Source: Acidimicrobiales bacterium
GTDB taxonomy: Bacteria; Actinomycetota; Acidimicrobiia; Acidimicrobiales; GCA-2861595
Length of the DNA stretch: 49,327 nt
Assembly (NCBI GenBank): GCA_036262515.1
Contig: DATAIT010000039.1
Span: forward strand, 1 to 49,327
Direction: 5' to 3'
The position numbers and the translations under genes were made by a program. Shown in pieces: positions 1 to 9,167 of the stretch (positions are counted from its first letter, which is position 1; every line of letters starts with the position of its first letter). Under the pieces are notes generated by a model. The model did no database searches. It saw only the letters and a program-made list of their open reading frames with translations, and was not told the origin of the DNA.

Positions 1-1
1 C

Positions 2-1510
2 CAGGGCGAGGTCCCGATGTACCGGGACCTCCGGCCCGGCGACACGGGCGCCGACGTGCGGCAGCTGGAGGAGGCGCTCGTCCGGCTCGGTTTCCCACCG
101 GGCAGGGTCGACGGCACCTACGACGTGTCGACGGAGGCGGCGGTCGACGCGTGGTACGACGCGGCCGGCTACGCCGCCCAAGGGCCGACGGACGAGCAGC
201 GCGACGCGCTCCGGGCGGCCCGGGCGGCCCTGAGCTCGGCCGAGGACCGCTCCTTGCAGGCAGAGGAGAGCCTGGAGAAGGCGTCGCAGGGCGTGACGCC
301 CAAGGACGTGGCCATGGCGGAGGCCGAGGTCAGGGCCGCCCAGCGGGAGCGGGCCCGGGCGGGCGACGAGCTCGATGCGGCCAGAGCCGACGCGGCATCG
401 GCGGCGGCGGCGGCCGTCGCGGCCACGGCCGAGGAGGACGCCACCCGGCGGCGCGCCGAGGAGCAGGTGGCCGCGGCCCAGGCGGCGGTGGCCGATGCCG
501 AGCGAGTGGTCGAGGCCGCCGCCGACGGCCCCGACAAGGATGCCGCCGAGTCGGCCCTTCAGCAGGCCCGGCGCGCCCTCGACGAGGCCCGGCGGTCCGG
601 GGAGGGGGCCCTGGCCAACGCCGCCGCCTCGACGCGCCAGGCGGAGGAGATTGCTCTGAAGGCGACCCGAGACGTGCCCGACGCGGCCCGGATGGTCGAA
701 GCGGCCGACGACAAGCTCACCCTCGCCCGTGTCTCCCTCGAGACCCTGCGGACGCCGCCCGACACGACGACCGCCCGCGCCATGGCGGCCAAGGCCGAGC
801 GCGACCTGGCCGACGCACGCCGACAGCTGAGCGAGCTCGACGGCGAGGTCGGCGTCGTGGTCCCCGCCGACGAGGTGCTGTTCTTCCCGGCCCTCCCTCT
901 CCGCGTCGACGAGCCCAAGGTGGTGCGCGGCGACGACGGGACGAAGGAGGTCATGGTGGCCAGCACGTCCCGCCTTGCCATCGACGCGTCGGTGTCGATC
1001 CCCGACGCCGCCCTCGTCAAGGTGGGCGACAGGGCCGCGGTCCGGTCGACCGAGCTCGGCATCGAGGTCACCGGCATCGTGAGCGAGCTGGCGTCCAAGC
1101 CGGGCACCGACGGGGTGGACGCGCAGAAGGTGTACATGGAGGTGGTCCCCGAGGAGCCGCCCGCCGAGCTGACCGGGTCGTCGGTGCGGCTCAGCATCGC
1201 CGTGCGGTCGACCGGGGGGGACGTGCTGGCCGTGCCCGTGGCTGCACTGTCGGTCGACTCGGACGGCGCGTCGAGGGTGCAGGTCGCGGAGGCGGGAGGG
1301 CGCACCCGGACGGTCGCCGTCGAGCCCGGTCTGTCGGCTCAGGGCTTCGTCGAGGTCACGCCGACCGGCGGGAAGCTCGCGGTCGGCGACCGTGTGGTGG
1401 TGGGCACGTCGAGCTCGGGTCGTTCCGGGAGCGGGTCGAGTGCAGCGCCCTCGACCGGCGACGGGGCCCGCACCTCGGCGCCGCCGGCGGGAGCGGTCGG
1501 GCGTGGCTGA
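2..1510 (+). CDS. Efflux periplasmic adaptor with peptidoglycan-binding domain (5' partial)
   Basis: The frame is open to the left edge, so the N-terminus, probably with the signal or membrane anchor, is missing; an internal ATG lies at 17. The visible part begins with a peptidoglycan-binding-type domain (D-x-G-x-D-V-R-Q-L-E-x-x-L, then a second L-G-F helix). An Ala/Glu/Arg-rich coiled coil of about 200 residues follows, then a beta-rich HlyD/MacA-like barrel (D-A-S-V-S-I-P-D-A-A-L-V-K-V-G-D) and a Gly/Ser-rich tail. Such adaptors link an inner-membrane ABC exporter to the envelope; the two genes behind it encode exactly that exporter. Its stop overlaps the GTG start of the ATPase by 8 bases, so the three form an operon. 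The exported substrate is unknown. Confidence 0.85.
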   Translation, partial: QGEVPMYRDLRPGDTGADVRQLEEALVRLGFPPGRVDGTYDVSTEAAVDAWYDAAGYAAQGPTDEQRDALRAARAALSSAEDRSLQAEESLEKASQGVTPKDVAMAEAEVRAAQRERARAGDELDAARADAASAAAAAVAATAEEDATRRRAEEQVAAAQAAVADAERVVEAAADGPDKDAAESALQQARRALDEARRSGEGALANAAASTRQAEEIALKATRDVPDAARMVEAADDKLTLARVSLETLRTPPDTTTARAMAAKAERDLADARRQLSELDGEVGVVVPADEVLFFPALPLRVDEPKVVRGDDGTKEVMVASTSRLAIDASVSIPDAALVKVGDRAAVRSTELGIEVTGIVSELASKPGTDGVDAQKVYMEVVPEEPPAELTGSSVRLSIAVRSTGGDVLAVPVAALSVDSDGASRVQVAEAGGRTRTVAVEPGLSAQGFVEVTPTGGKLAVGDRVVVGTSSSGRSGSGSSAAPSTGDGARTSAPPAGAVGRG

Positions 1511-2228
1511 GCACGCAGTGGCCGGGCTCCCGCCCGTGGCCGAGCTCCGGGACGTGTGGCGGACCTTCCCCAGCGAGCCCCCGGTGCACGCGCTGCAGGG
1601 AGTCGATCTGGTCGTGCGGCGCGGCGACTACGTGGCGGTGGTCGGTCCCTCGGGCTCCGGCAAGTCCACCCTGCTCAACATCCTCGGCTGCCTCGACCGG
1701 CCCACGGCCGGCAGCTACCTGCTCGACGGCATCGATGCGGCGACGCTGAGCGACGGTGCCCGGGCCGCCCTGCGGGGCCGGCGGATCGGGTTCGTGTTCC
1801 AGTCGTTCCACCTCCTCGCCCACCGCACGGTGGCCGAGAACGTGATGCTGGCCGAGCTGTACGCCCGCTCGGACCGCGGCGGCCGCCGGGCGCGGGCCGA
1901 GGCCGCGCTGCGCCGGGTGGGCCTGTCGCACCGGGTCGACTTCCTGCCGTCCCGGTTGTCCGGCGGCGAGCGCCAGCGGGTCGCCATCGCCCGTGCCCTG
2001 GTCGGTGGACCCAGCCTGCTGCTGTGCGACGAACCCACCGGCAACCTCGACACCCGCAACACCTCGGCCATCCTCGAGCTGTTCGACGAGCTGCGGGCGG
2101 ACGGGCTCACGCTGGTCGTCATCACCCACGACGAGCAGGTGAGCGGCCGGGCGGCCAGGACCGTCCACATCGTCGACGGCCGCCTGTCGGAGGTCGACCC
2201 GGCGGCCGCAGGGAGGGCGGTCCGATGA
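1503..2228 (+). CDS. MacB-type ABC transporter ATP-binding protein
   Basis: A 241-residue ABC ATPase of the MacB/LolD type, which powers export or mechanotransmission by an FtsX-like permease. Walker A is GPSGSGKS at about residues 48-55. The Q-loop is in FVFQSFHLL, the signature is LSGGERQR, Walker B is LLLCDEPTGNLD and the H-loop is VVITHD. GTG 1503 is preferred because it removes a meaningless Arg-rich extension and overlaps the adaptor stop as GTGGCTGA, a typical translational coupling. Its stop in turn overlaps the permease ATG (ATGA). It acts as a dimer on the cytoplasmic face with the permease at 2225-3613. Function at family level is sure; the substrate is not. Confidence 0.94.
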   Translation: MAEHAVAGLPPVAELRDVWRTFPSEPPVHALQGVDLVVRRGDYVAVVGPSGSGKSTLLNILGCLDRPTAGSYLLDGIDAATLSDGARAALRGRRIGFVFQSFHLLAHRTVAENVMLAELYARSDRGGRRARAEAALRRVGLSHRVDFLPSRLSGGERQRVAIARALVGGPSLLLCDEPTGNLDTRNTSAILELFDELRADGLTLVVITHDEQVSGRAARTVHIVDGRLSEVDPAAAGRAVR

Positions 2229-3613
2229 CGCGGTCTCCCGCCCCCGGCGACCAGGCGGACCGGTCGGCACAGGAGCGTCGCGACGGAACCGATCCGCCGG
2301 CCGGTCCGGTCCCTTCGGGCGGCGGGCTCCGGTCGGGCCCAAGACGGTTCGGCCGCCCGAGGCGGTCGGGGGTGGTGGTCAGCGGGCTGGCCGCTCCTCG
2401 TATGGCGGTCCGCGACCTGGGCGCCGAGGCGCTGGCCGGTCTGCTGGCCCGTCCCGGCCGCGCCCTGCTGACGGCGCTGGGCACGGTGCTCGGCATCGCC
2501 GCCCTGGTGGCGACGCTGGGCGTGTCCCGCACCGCCGGGAGCCAGATCGTGGGCCGCTTCGACGAGCTGGCCGCGACCCAGGTCGTGGTGAAGCCGGCCG
2601 GTGCCGACCAGCCCGGCGCAGGCAACTCCGGCATCACGTCGGTGATCCCCTGGGACGCCGGCGAGCGGCTGGTTCGCCTCAACGGGGTCGTGTCGGCGGC
2701 CACCCTGTCCGACGTCGACCTCGGCGGCGCGCTCGTCCGTGCGGTGCCGGTCAACGATCCCACCGGGCAGCGGGAGCTGGCCATGACGGTGCGATCGGCG
2801 TCACCGTCCATCCTCGACGCGCTGCGGGGCCGGCTGGCCACGGGGCGCACGTTCGACGCCGGCCACTCGGCCCGAGCCGACCGGATCGTCCTCCTCGGGC
2901 GGGGAGCGGCCGAGCGGCTCGGTATCTCACGCGTCGACAATGCGCCGGCCATCTACATCGGTGAGCACCTCTACACCGTCATCGGCATCGTGGAGGACGT
3001 GCGCCGGAATCCCGCCGTCCTCAACGGGCTCATCATTCCCGACGGGACGGCGCGCCATGAGTTCGGGCTGGAGGCACCGGCGGCCGTCTACGTCGACACG
3101 CGGGTCGGGGCGGCCACGCTTATCGGCAACCAGGCGCCGCTGGCCCTCAGCCCGAACAACCCCGACCTGCTGTCGGTGTCGGCTCCGGGTGAGCCGAGGC
3201 GGGTGCGCAGCGACGTCGAGGGGGACGTGAACTCGCTGTTCCTGGTGCTCGGCGGCGTGTCCCTGCTCGTCGGTGCGGTCGGTATCGCCAACGTGACGCT
3301 CGTCAGCGTCCTTGAGCGGGTGGGCGAGATCGGCCTGCGCCGGGCCATGGGCGCCGCCCGCCGGCACATCGCCGCCCAGTTCCTGACCGAGAGCATGGTG
3401 CTCGGACTGGTGGGCGGTGTGGTGGGGGCCAGCCTCGGCACGCTGATCATCGTGGGCATCTCGGCTGCCCGGTCGTGGACGCCCGTGTTGGACAGCTCGC
3501 TCGCCCTGGCCGCTCCGGTGGTGGGCGGCGTCGTCGGGCTCCTGGCCGGCGTCTACCCGTCGCTTCGCGCCGCGTCCCTGGAGCCGGTGGAGGCGCTCCG
3601 GTCGGGGACCTGA
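2225..3613 (+). CDS. MacB/FtsX-type ABC transporter permease
   Basis: A 462-residue permease. After a Pro/Arg-rich cytoplasmic stretch of about 60 residues comes a first membrane segment (ALLTALGTVLGIAALVATLG). A large extracytoplasmic MacB-PCD-like domain follows, then three membrane helices of the FtsX domain containing the family motif E-x-x-G-E-I-G-L-R-R-A-M-G-A. It ends in the usual S-L-x-P-V-E-A-L-R. ATG 2225 overlaps the ATPase stop (ATGA); ATG 2402 would remove the disordered N-terminus and is the alternative. With the adaptor and ATPase it makes a MacAB-like tripartite exporter adapted to an actinobacterial envelope. The gene ends 49 bases before the convergent NicO gene. Confidence 0.92.
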   Translation: MTRSPAPGDQADRSAQERRDGTDPPAGPVPSGGGLRSGPRRFGRPRRSGVVVSGLAAPRMAVRDLGAEALAGLLARPGRALLTALGTVLGIAALVATLGVSRTAGSQIVGRFDELAATQVVVKPAGADQPGAGNSGITSVIPWDAGERLVRLNGVVSAATLSDVDLGGALVRAVPVNDPTGQRELAMTVRSASPSILDALRGRLATGRTFDAGHSARADRIVLLGRGAAERLGISRVDNAPAIYIGEHLYTVIGIVEDVRRNPAVLNGLIIPDGTARHEFGLEAPAAVYVDTRVGAATLIGNQAPLALSPNNPDLLSVSAPGEPRRVRSDVEGDVNSLFLVLGGVSLLVGAVGIANVTLVSVLERVGEIGLRRAMGAARRHIAAQFLTESMVLGLVGGVVGASLGTLIIVGISAARSWTPVLDSSLALAAPVVGGVVGLLAGVYPSLRAASLEPVEALRSGT

Positions 3614-3661
3614 CCTTCTCCGCTGCCGGACCGCGGCCGCAGAGGTCGGGCCCGGCCGTGC

Positions 3662-5203
3662 TCAGAACCCGGACACGCCCCGGGCCACCACCGCCGTGCC
3701 GGCCAGCACGATCAGACCGGCCGTGGCCAGAGGGACGAGACGGCCGGCGGCGGCGGCCCCATTGCCGCGCCACCGCCAGCTCCGCCGCTCGAACAGGCCC
3801 CGGGCCCGGAGGAGAAGCAGGCCGGCGCCGGTCAGCGTGGCCGCCATGCCGACGCCGTAGGCCAGCACGAGAGCGACGCCGAGCCACACCCGACCCAGGG
3901 CGATGGCCCCCAGCAGCACGATGAGCGCCGACGGTGTGGGCACCATGCCGCCCGCCAGCCCCAGCACGAGCAGCGACCGCCAACCGACCTGTGCCCCGCC
4001 GGCGCCGGCGACGACGTGGCTGTGCACCATCCCGCCGTGCGCGTGCTCGTGCCCGTCGCCGGCGTGGGCGTGGGCGTGCTCGGTGTGGGCATGGGCGTCC
4101 GCCGGAGCAGGACGGTCGGCCACGGCCCGGCGCTGGCGAACAGCAGCGAGGAGGAGACGCATCCCGATCGACGCGAACAACACGCCGCTGGCGACGGTGA
4201 GCCACGGATAGAGCCGCTCGGGCGCGAGGATGCTCGACGCCGAGAGGATCAGGCCGAGGACCAACACCCCGAACGTGTGGGTGAGGGTGACGGAGGCCCC
4301 GATGAGCAGGGCCTGGCGCAGCGAGCCCCGTTGACCGACGAGGTAGGCGGCCATGACCGTCTTGCCGTGTCCGGGAGCGAAGGCGTGGATCGCGCCGAGC
4401 AGGGTCGCCAGCGCCAGGGCGAGGAGGACGAAGGGCGCGTCGACGTGCTGGCGACCGACCAGAGCCGTGAAGCGGGCCGTGAGCTGGTCGCCGGCCAGGG
4501 GCCGGGCGCCGCCCGGCACCGTCGAGTCGACGGCCGGGCCCGCGAGGGGGCCGCCAGGGGTCACGTGGAAGTCCGCTCGCGTGACGTGGAGCGGTGAGCT
4601 GAGCAGGTCGGTCGGATAGCGGGCGAGCCGGTGGCTCACGCTCACCGAGGGCACGTCCGAGCCCGCAACCGTGGTGCCGTCACCGATGGCGGTGATCTCG
4701 CGCCACCCGACCCGGCCGGGGAAGTTCATGTCCTCGTAGCGCACCGCGACCGGCTCGGAACCTGCGCGCCGCTGCGCCTCGAGCAGGCACGTGAGGCGCA
4801 GGGTGGGCAACCCGCCGGCGCCGTCGGCGTACGCCATCGCGCTCGATTGCACGGCGACCGCGGAACGTGCGCCCCCCACGTCGACACGCACGCCCGCGGC
4901 GAGGCGGGCGCACTCGCCGGCCGCCCACGCGTGCGTGCCGACGCGGCCCACTTCGCGCTTGGCCTGGACGGTCGGGAGCTCGGCGAGGTCGACCACGTAG
5001 TCGACGAGGACGTGGCGCGGCTGCACCCGCAGGCCGCTGTACACGTTGGTGCTGAAGTTCCCGAGGGGATGGGCCGACGCCGGCGCGGCTCCGGCCACGA
5101 GGACGACGAGCGCCATGGCCACGCCTGCACCGAAGCCGACGACATGCGAGAGGCGCCTGTGCCCGTCGCAGCGAAGGACGCGGCCGATCATCGGGGTCTG
5201 CAT
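3662..5203 (-). CDS. NicO/RcnA-type nickel/cobalt transporter with extracytoplasmic N-domain
   Basis: About 513 residues. A signal peptide ends in A-P-A-S-A, so the mature protein would begin H-P-L-G-N-F (His45). A beta-rich extracytoplasmic domain of about 200 residues follows, then a six-helix NicO membrane domain. The family motif H-A-F-A-P-G-H-G-K-T starts the membrane part, and a second is T-L-T-H-T-F-G-V. A cytoplasmic or loop stretch is very His-rich (about 13 His in 40 residues: HAHTEHAHAHAGDGHEHAHGG), the usual metal-binding loop. ATG 5203 follows GAAGAG; ATG 5191 is the alternative. It is divergent from the DUF4331 operon with 179 bases between them. NicO proteins export or import Ni/Co; the direction and metal here are not decided by sequence. 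Confidence 0.88.
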   Translation of the reverse strand: MQTPMIGRVLRCDGHRRLSHVVGFGAGVAMALVVLVAGAAPASAHPLGNFSTNVYSGLRVQPRHVLVDYVVDLAELPTVQAKREVGRVGTHAWAAGECARLAAGVRVDVGGARSAVAVQSSAMAYADGAGGLPTLRLTCLLEAQRRAGSEPVAVRYEDMNFPGRVGWREITAIGDGTTVAGSDVPSVSVSHRLARYPTDLLSSPLHVTRADFHVTPGGPLAGPAVDSTVPGGARPLAGDQLTARFTALVGRQHVDAPFVLLALALATLLGAIHAFAPGHGKTVMAAYLVGQRGSLRQALLIGASVTLTHTFGVLVLGLILSASSILAPERLYPWLTVASGVLFASIGMRLLLAAVRQRRAVADRPAPADAHAHTEHAHAHAGDGHEHAHGGMVHSHVVAGAGGAQVGWRSLLVLGLAGGMVPTPSALIVLLGAIALGRVWLGVALVLAYGVGMAATLTGAGLLLLRARGLFERRSWRWRGNGAAAAGRLVPLATAGLIVLAGTAVVARGVSGF

Positions 5204-5382
5204 GCGGCTCTTCTTCGGCGGCGAAGGCGCTGGCGGATGGCCCATTGTCGGCAGGAATCCGCCGTTTGCCCCATCCAATCCGCCGCCGTGCGCCGGACTC
5301 AGGGGAAAGCAACCACTCGACGTCCACGGATTAGTACACATCCCGGCCGAAGCCCGGCGTCGATCATCGAGAGGAGCACCAT

Positions 5383-7068
5383 ATGGTTCGACCAGTCGCG
5401 CCCGGCCATCCGAAGGCCGGGAAGAGAGCAGCTCGTGCAATGGCGGCGGCGGGCGTCGTGACACTGACGCTCGGCGGGCTGTCCACGCTCGGTCCCGATG
5501 TCAGCGGGGCCTCGAGCCACAGGGAGGCGCCACTCGTCGCCGGAGACCCTCGCGTGGACAACACCGACGTGTATGCGTTCGTCAGCCCGGACAAGCCTGA
5601 CACCGTCACCCTCGTCGCCAACTGGATTCCGTTCGAGGAGCCGAACGGCGGCCCGAACTTCTATCCGTTCGCGACCGACGCCCGCTACAACGTCAACATC
5701 GACAACAACGGCGACGGCAAGGCCGACGTGGCCTACTCCTGGGTCTTCGCCGACCACTACCGGGACGACGCCGGCCAGTTCCTCTACAACACCGGTCCGG
5801 TCAAGAAGCTCGACGACCCGAACCTGAACTTCTACCAGACCTACACGCTCACCCAGACGGTGGGCGGCGAGTCGAAGGAGCTGGTGAAGGACGCCATTGC
5901 CGCTCCGTCGCTGGTGGGCCCGGCGTCGGTGCCGGATTACGGGACCATCCGCAATGAGGCGATCAAGCAGCTGCCGGACGGCGGGCAGACCTACGTGGGT
6001 CAGGCCGACGACCCGTTCTTCCTCGACCTGCGCGTCTTCGACCTCCTGTACGGGACGAACCTCAAGGAGGCCGGGCAGGACACCCTGTCGGGCTACAACG
6101 TGAACACCATCGCCCTGCAGGTGCCCAAGGCCAAGCTGGCGGCCAAGGGCGATGCCGCCGGCAACCCGGTGATCGGCGTGTGGAGCACGACCGAGCGCAA
6201 GGGTGAAGACGTCAGCGGTGGCGGCGGCGCCGGCTTCAAGCAGGTGTCGCGGCTGGGCAACCCGCTGGTGAACGAGGTCGTCGTCCCGCTCAAGTTCAAG
6301 GACGCGTTCAACGGCCTCACACCGGACAAGGACCACACCGTCCAGCCGGTCGTCGACAAGGTCCTCGACCCCATCGTGCCGAAGCTGGTCGAGAAGATCT
6401 ACAGCCTGCCGGCGCCGGCCGCTCCTCGCGACGACCTGTTCGAGATCTTCCTCACCGGCATCTGCAAGGAGTGCAAGGCGCCTGACGGAAAGGTCGCTCT
6501 CCCGATCGACCTCAACTCCCAGAGCATGAACAAGGACGGGCTCAAGGGCGACGACTTCGTCCCGGCCGAGGAGCTGCGCCTCAACATGGCGATCGCCCCC
6601 ACGGCCAGCCCCAACCGCCTCGGCGTGCTGGCCAAGGACCTGGCCGGGTTCCCGAACGGACGTCGCCTCACCGACGACGTGGTCGACATCGCGCTCCAGG
6701 CCGTCGAAGGTGCCGCCCAGACCGGTCAGCTCGTCCCGGCTCTCGCCAAGGGCGACGTGGTGGACGGGAACGACGTCGGGTTCGGATCGTCGTTCCCCTA
6801 CGTCGCCCTGCCCCACAACGACGGCGTGAACGCCAAGAACTCGCAGTCCCGTTCGGCGAGCGTGGCCTCGGTCAACGCGTCTGCGGCCTCGGGCGCCGGG
6901 ACGGAGTCGGCGGCCCCTGCGCCTTCCGGTGGCGTGGCTGCCGGGTACGGCGGTGCCGCACGTGACGGGTCGCTCCCGCTCCTTCCGCTCTCGGCGGCGG
7001 TGGCCGGCATGCTGGTCGCCGGCGCAGGAGCCCTCACGATGCGCAGACGGCTGCCGCGCGACGCGTGA
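5383..7068 (+). CDS. DUF4331 family secreted, membrane-anchored protein
   Basis: A 561-residue protein. The N-terminal signal sequence ends near G-A-S-S-H-R-E-A-P, the conserved opening of DUF4331 proteins, followed by D-P-x-x-D-N-T-D-V-Y-A-F-V-S-P. An acidic D-N-N-G-D-G-K-A-D segment resembles a calcium loop. The last 60 residues are an Ala/Gly/Ser linker, a hydrophobic helix (LPLSAAVAGMLVAGAGALTM) and an Arg-rich tail, as in wall- or membrane-anchored proteins. ATG 5383 lies behind GAGAGGAG. The stop overlaps the sortase GTG (GTGA), so anchoring by that sortase is plausible, though no LPxTG is present. The biochemical function of DUF4331 is unknown to me; its neighbours suggest an envelope role, perhaps with metals. 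Confidence 0.9.
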   Translation: MVRPVAPGHPKAGKRAARAMAAAGVVTLTLGGLSTLGPDVSGASSHREAPLVAGDPRVDNTDVYAFVSPDKPDTVTLVANWIPFEEPNGGPNFYPFATDARYNVNIDNNGDGKADVAYSWVFADHYRDDAGQFLYNTGPVKKLDDPNLNFYQTYTLTQTVGGESKELVKDAIAAPSLVGPASVPDYGTIRNEAIKQLPDGGQTYVGQADDPFFLDLRVFDLLYGTNLKEAGQDTLSGYNVNTIALQVPKAKLAAKGDAAGNPVIGVWSTTERKGEDVSGGGGAGFKQVSRLGNPLVNEVVVPLKFKDAFNGLTPDKDHTVQPVVDKVLDPIVPKLVEKIYSLPAPAAPRDDLFEIFLTGICKECKAPDGKVALPIDLNSQSMNKDGLKGDDFVPAEELRLNMAIAPTASPNRLGVLAKDLAGFPNGRRLTDDVVDIALQAVEGAAQTGQLVPALAKGDVVDGNDVGFGSSFPYVALPHNDGVNAKNSQSRSASVASVNASAASGAGTESAAPAPSGGVAAGYGGAARDGSLPLLPLSAAVAGMLVAGAGALTMRRRLPRDA

Positions 7069-7829
7069 ACGCCGTCACAGCAGGGCCGGGGACGGACCGG
7101 GCAGCCAGCGCGCTGCCCGGTCCGCCGGGCACGGCGAGACGGGGCGCGTGGCGGGCACTCCTCGGTCTCCTCGTGGTCACTGCCGCCGGCGACGTCGGAG
7201 CGGTGCTGACCGTCGGCTCGGCCAGCGCACACGCCCGCACGGCGGGGGTCCCGGGCGGCGCCGTTGCGGGTGCCGGCGCCGGGGGGGCGCACGCCCGTAC
7301 CGAGGTCTCCGGGCCGGATGCGAGGACCCTTGCGGCAGGAGCGCCGGCCGGTCCGGCCGGCGGGTCGGCCCAGCCCGTCTCGCTGGAGATCCCGTCCATC
7401 GGTGTGCGGACCCCTCTCGTCGGGGTCACCCTCGGATCGAACCGTGAGCTGGCCGCGCCCGACCCCGGGACGGCGGGGTGGTGGTCGCAGGGCACCGTGC
7501 CCGGCGAGACCGGGCCAGCCGTGGTCGTCGGGCACGTCGACTCGAGAACGGGACCGGCGGTCTTCTTCCGCCTTCGGGAGCTCCGGCCCGACGATCTCAT
7601 CCGGGTGTCGAGGACCGACGGAAAGGTGGTGACGTTCACGGTGCAGAGCGTGCAGCAGTACCCCAAGCGAGACCTGCCCACGGCGACCGTCTACGGGCCG
7701 ACACGCACGCCATCCCTGCGCCTCGTCACCTGTGGCGGCCGCTTCGACAAGCGGCAGCACAGCTACGACGACAACGTCGTCGTGTTCGCCGGCGTGCCGG
7801 CGCCAGGCCCGGCAAGGGGTCGGGCGTGA
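7065..7829 (+). CDS. Class E/F-like sortase
   Basis: A 254-residue protein with a membrane helix at about residues 29-50, a long Ala/Gly/Pro linker to about 104, and then the sortase barrel. The catalytic His is in VVVGHVDS (His157) and the catalytic Cys in LRLVTCGG (Cys223), with Arg226 or Arg230 as the likely catalytic Arg; Y-x-x-N-V-V-V-F follows as expected. GTG 7065 overlaps the DUF4331 stop (GTGA), and its own stop overlaps the GTG of the TPR gene in the same way. Sortases cleave C-terminal sorting signals and attach proteins to the cell wall. Its placement suggests the DUF4331 protein as substrate. Assignment to class F rather than E rests on gene size and context. Confidence 0.9.
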   Translation: MNAVTAGPGTDRAASALPGPPGTARRGAWRALLGLLVVTAAGDVGAVLTVGSASAHARTAGVPGGAVAGAGAGGAHARTEVSGPDARTLAAGAPAGPAGGSAQPVSLEIPSIGVRTPLVGVTLGSNRELAAPDPGTAGWWSQGTVPGETGPAVVVGHVDSRTGPAVFFRLRELRPDDLIRVSRTDGKVVTFTVQSVQQYPKRDLPTATVYGPTRTPSLRLVTCGGRFDKRQHSYDDNVVVFAGVPAPGPARGRA

Positions 7830-9160
7830 CGGCGCGCACCAAACGGCGGTGGCTGCCGGTGGCGTTCTTCGTGCTGGCCCCGCTGCTCTTCCTCGCCGGC
7901 GCGATAGGAATGGCACCCCACACGAGGTCGTCCGGCGCCCCGGGCGGCGTCGAGGACCCGGTCGTGGTGTCGCCCGCCGGCGCCGGCATCGACGCCTCCA
8001 TCGCAGCCCTCCAGGCCCGGCTTCGCCGGGTTCCCGAGGACGCCGCTGGTCTCGCCTCGCTCGGGTTGGCGTATGTGCAGAAGGCCCGGGTGTCGGTCGA
8101 CCCCGCCTACTACGGCAAGGCCCAGGCCGTGCTCGATGCATCCCTGCGGATCGACGACCAGGACAACTTCGCCGCCGCGTCGGGAATGGCCGCGCTCGCC
8201 GCCGCCCGCCACGACTTCGAGCGAGCACGCCAGTGGGCGGAGCGCGGTCTCGCCGTCAACTCCTCGAACGCCACCCTCTACGGGGCGCTGGTCGATGCGC
8301 TCACCCAGTTGGGTCGCTACGACGAGGCCCTTGCCGCGACGCAGCGAATGGTCGACCTGCGCCCGGACAGCGCGTCACTGGCGCGGGTGTCGTACTCCTG
8401 GGAACTGCGAGGTGACGGCGACCGCGCTCGAGCCGCCATGCAACGAGCCCTCGACGATGCCACCACGCCCGCCGACCGCGCATTCGCGCGATATCACCTC
8501 GGTGCGCTGGCTCTGGCCAGGGGTGACGCCGACGAAGCCATCCGCCAGTACGACGCAGGGCTGCGTGCCGATGCGGCGTATCTCGCGCTGTACGAGGGTC
8601 GTGCGAGAGCCGAGGCCGCCCTGGGCCGGAATGACGACGCGCTGCGGGACTTCGCCCGCGTGACGGATGCGATCCCCGAGCCGAGCTACCTGATCGAGCA
8701 CGGCGAGCTTCTCGAGTCGCTCGGTCGGGTCGACGAGGCGCAGGCGCAGTACGCGCTGTTCAATGCCGAGGAACAGCTCTTCCGAGCGAATGGGGTGACC
8801 CTCGACGTGGAATCAGCCCTGTTCCATGCCGATCACGGCGACCCGAAGTCGGCACTGGCGGCAGCCGAGGCGGGCATCAGGTCCCGGCCCTTCCTCGACA
8901 TGGAGGACGCCTATGCCTGGGCGCTGCACGTGAACGGGAACGACACCGAGGCGCTCGAGTGGTCGACGAAGGCCCGCCGCCTCGGGACCCGGAGCGCTCT
9001 GTTCCTCTACCACGCCGGCATGATCGGGGAGGCGCTCGGCCAGTTCGACCAGGCCCGCACCGATCTGTCCGCTGCGCTCGGGATCGACCCCCACTTCAGC
9101 CCCCTGCACGCACCGGTGGCCAGGCGCGTGCTGGCCGCCCTCGTCGCGCGACCAGGGTGA
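7826..9160 (+). CDS. Membrane-anchored TPR protein
   Basis: About 444 residues from GTG 7826, which overlaps the sortase stop (GTGA). An N-terminal membrane helix (WLPVAFFVLAPLLFLAGAIG) is followed by a linker. About nine helical-hairpin repeats of TPR type come next, with the pattern A-x-x-L-x-x-x-x-R-x-D-x-A-x-x-x (for example near G-R-Y-D-E-A-L-A-A-T-Q-R-M-V-D-L-R-P and G-D-A-D-E-A-I-R-Q-Y-D-A-G-L). The repeats would face outside, so it is probably a scaffold for the DUF4331 protein or the sortase. It is the last gene of the coupled operon and ends 7 bases before a convergent gene. No enzymatic motif is seen. Confidence 0.88.
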   Translation: MTARTKRRWLPVAFFVLAPLLFLAGAIGMAPHTRSSGAPGGVEDPVVVSPAGAGIDASIAALQARLRRVPEDAAGLASLGLAYVQKARVSVDPAYYGKAQAVLDASLRIDDQDNFAAASGMAALAAARHDFERARQWAERGLAVNSSNATLYGALVDALTQLGRYDEALAATQRMVDLRPDSASLARVSYSWELRGDGDRARAAMQRALDDATTPADRAFARYHLGALALARGDADEAIRQYDAGLRADAAYLALYEGRARAEAALGRNDDALRDFARVTDAIPEPSYLIEHGELLESLGRVDEAQAQYALFNAEEQLFRANGVTLDVESALFHADHGDPKSALAAAEAGIRSRPFLDMEDAYAWALHVNGNDTEALEWSTKARRLGTRSALFLYHAGMIGEALGQFDQARTDLSAALGIDPHFSPLHAPVARRVLAALVARPG

Positions 9161-9167
9161 TCCTGCG

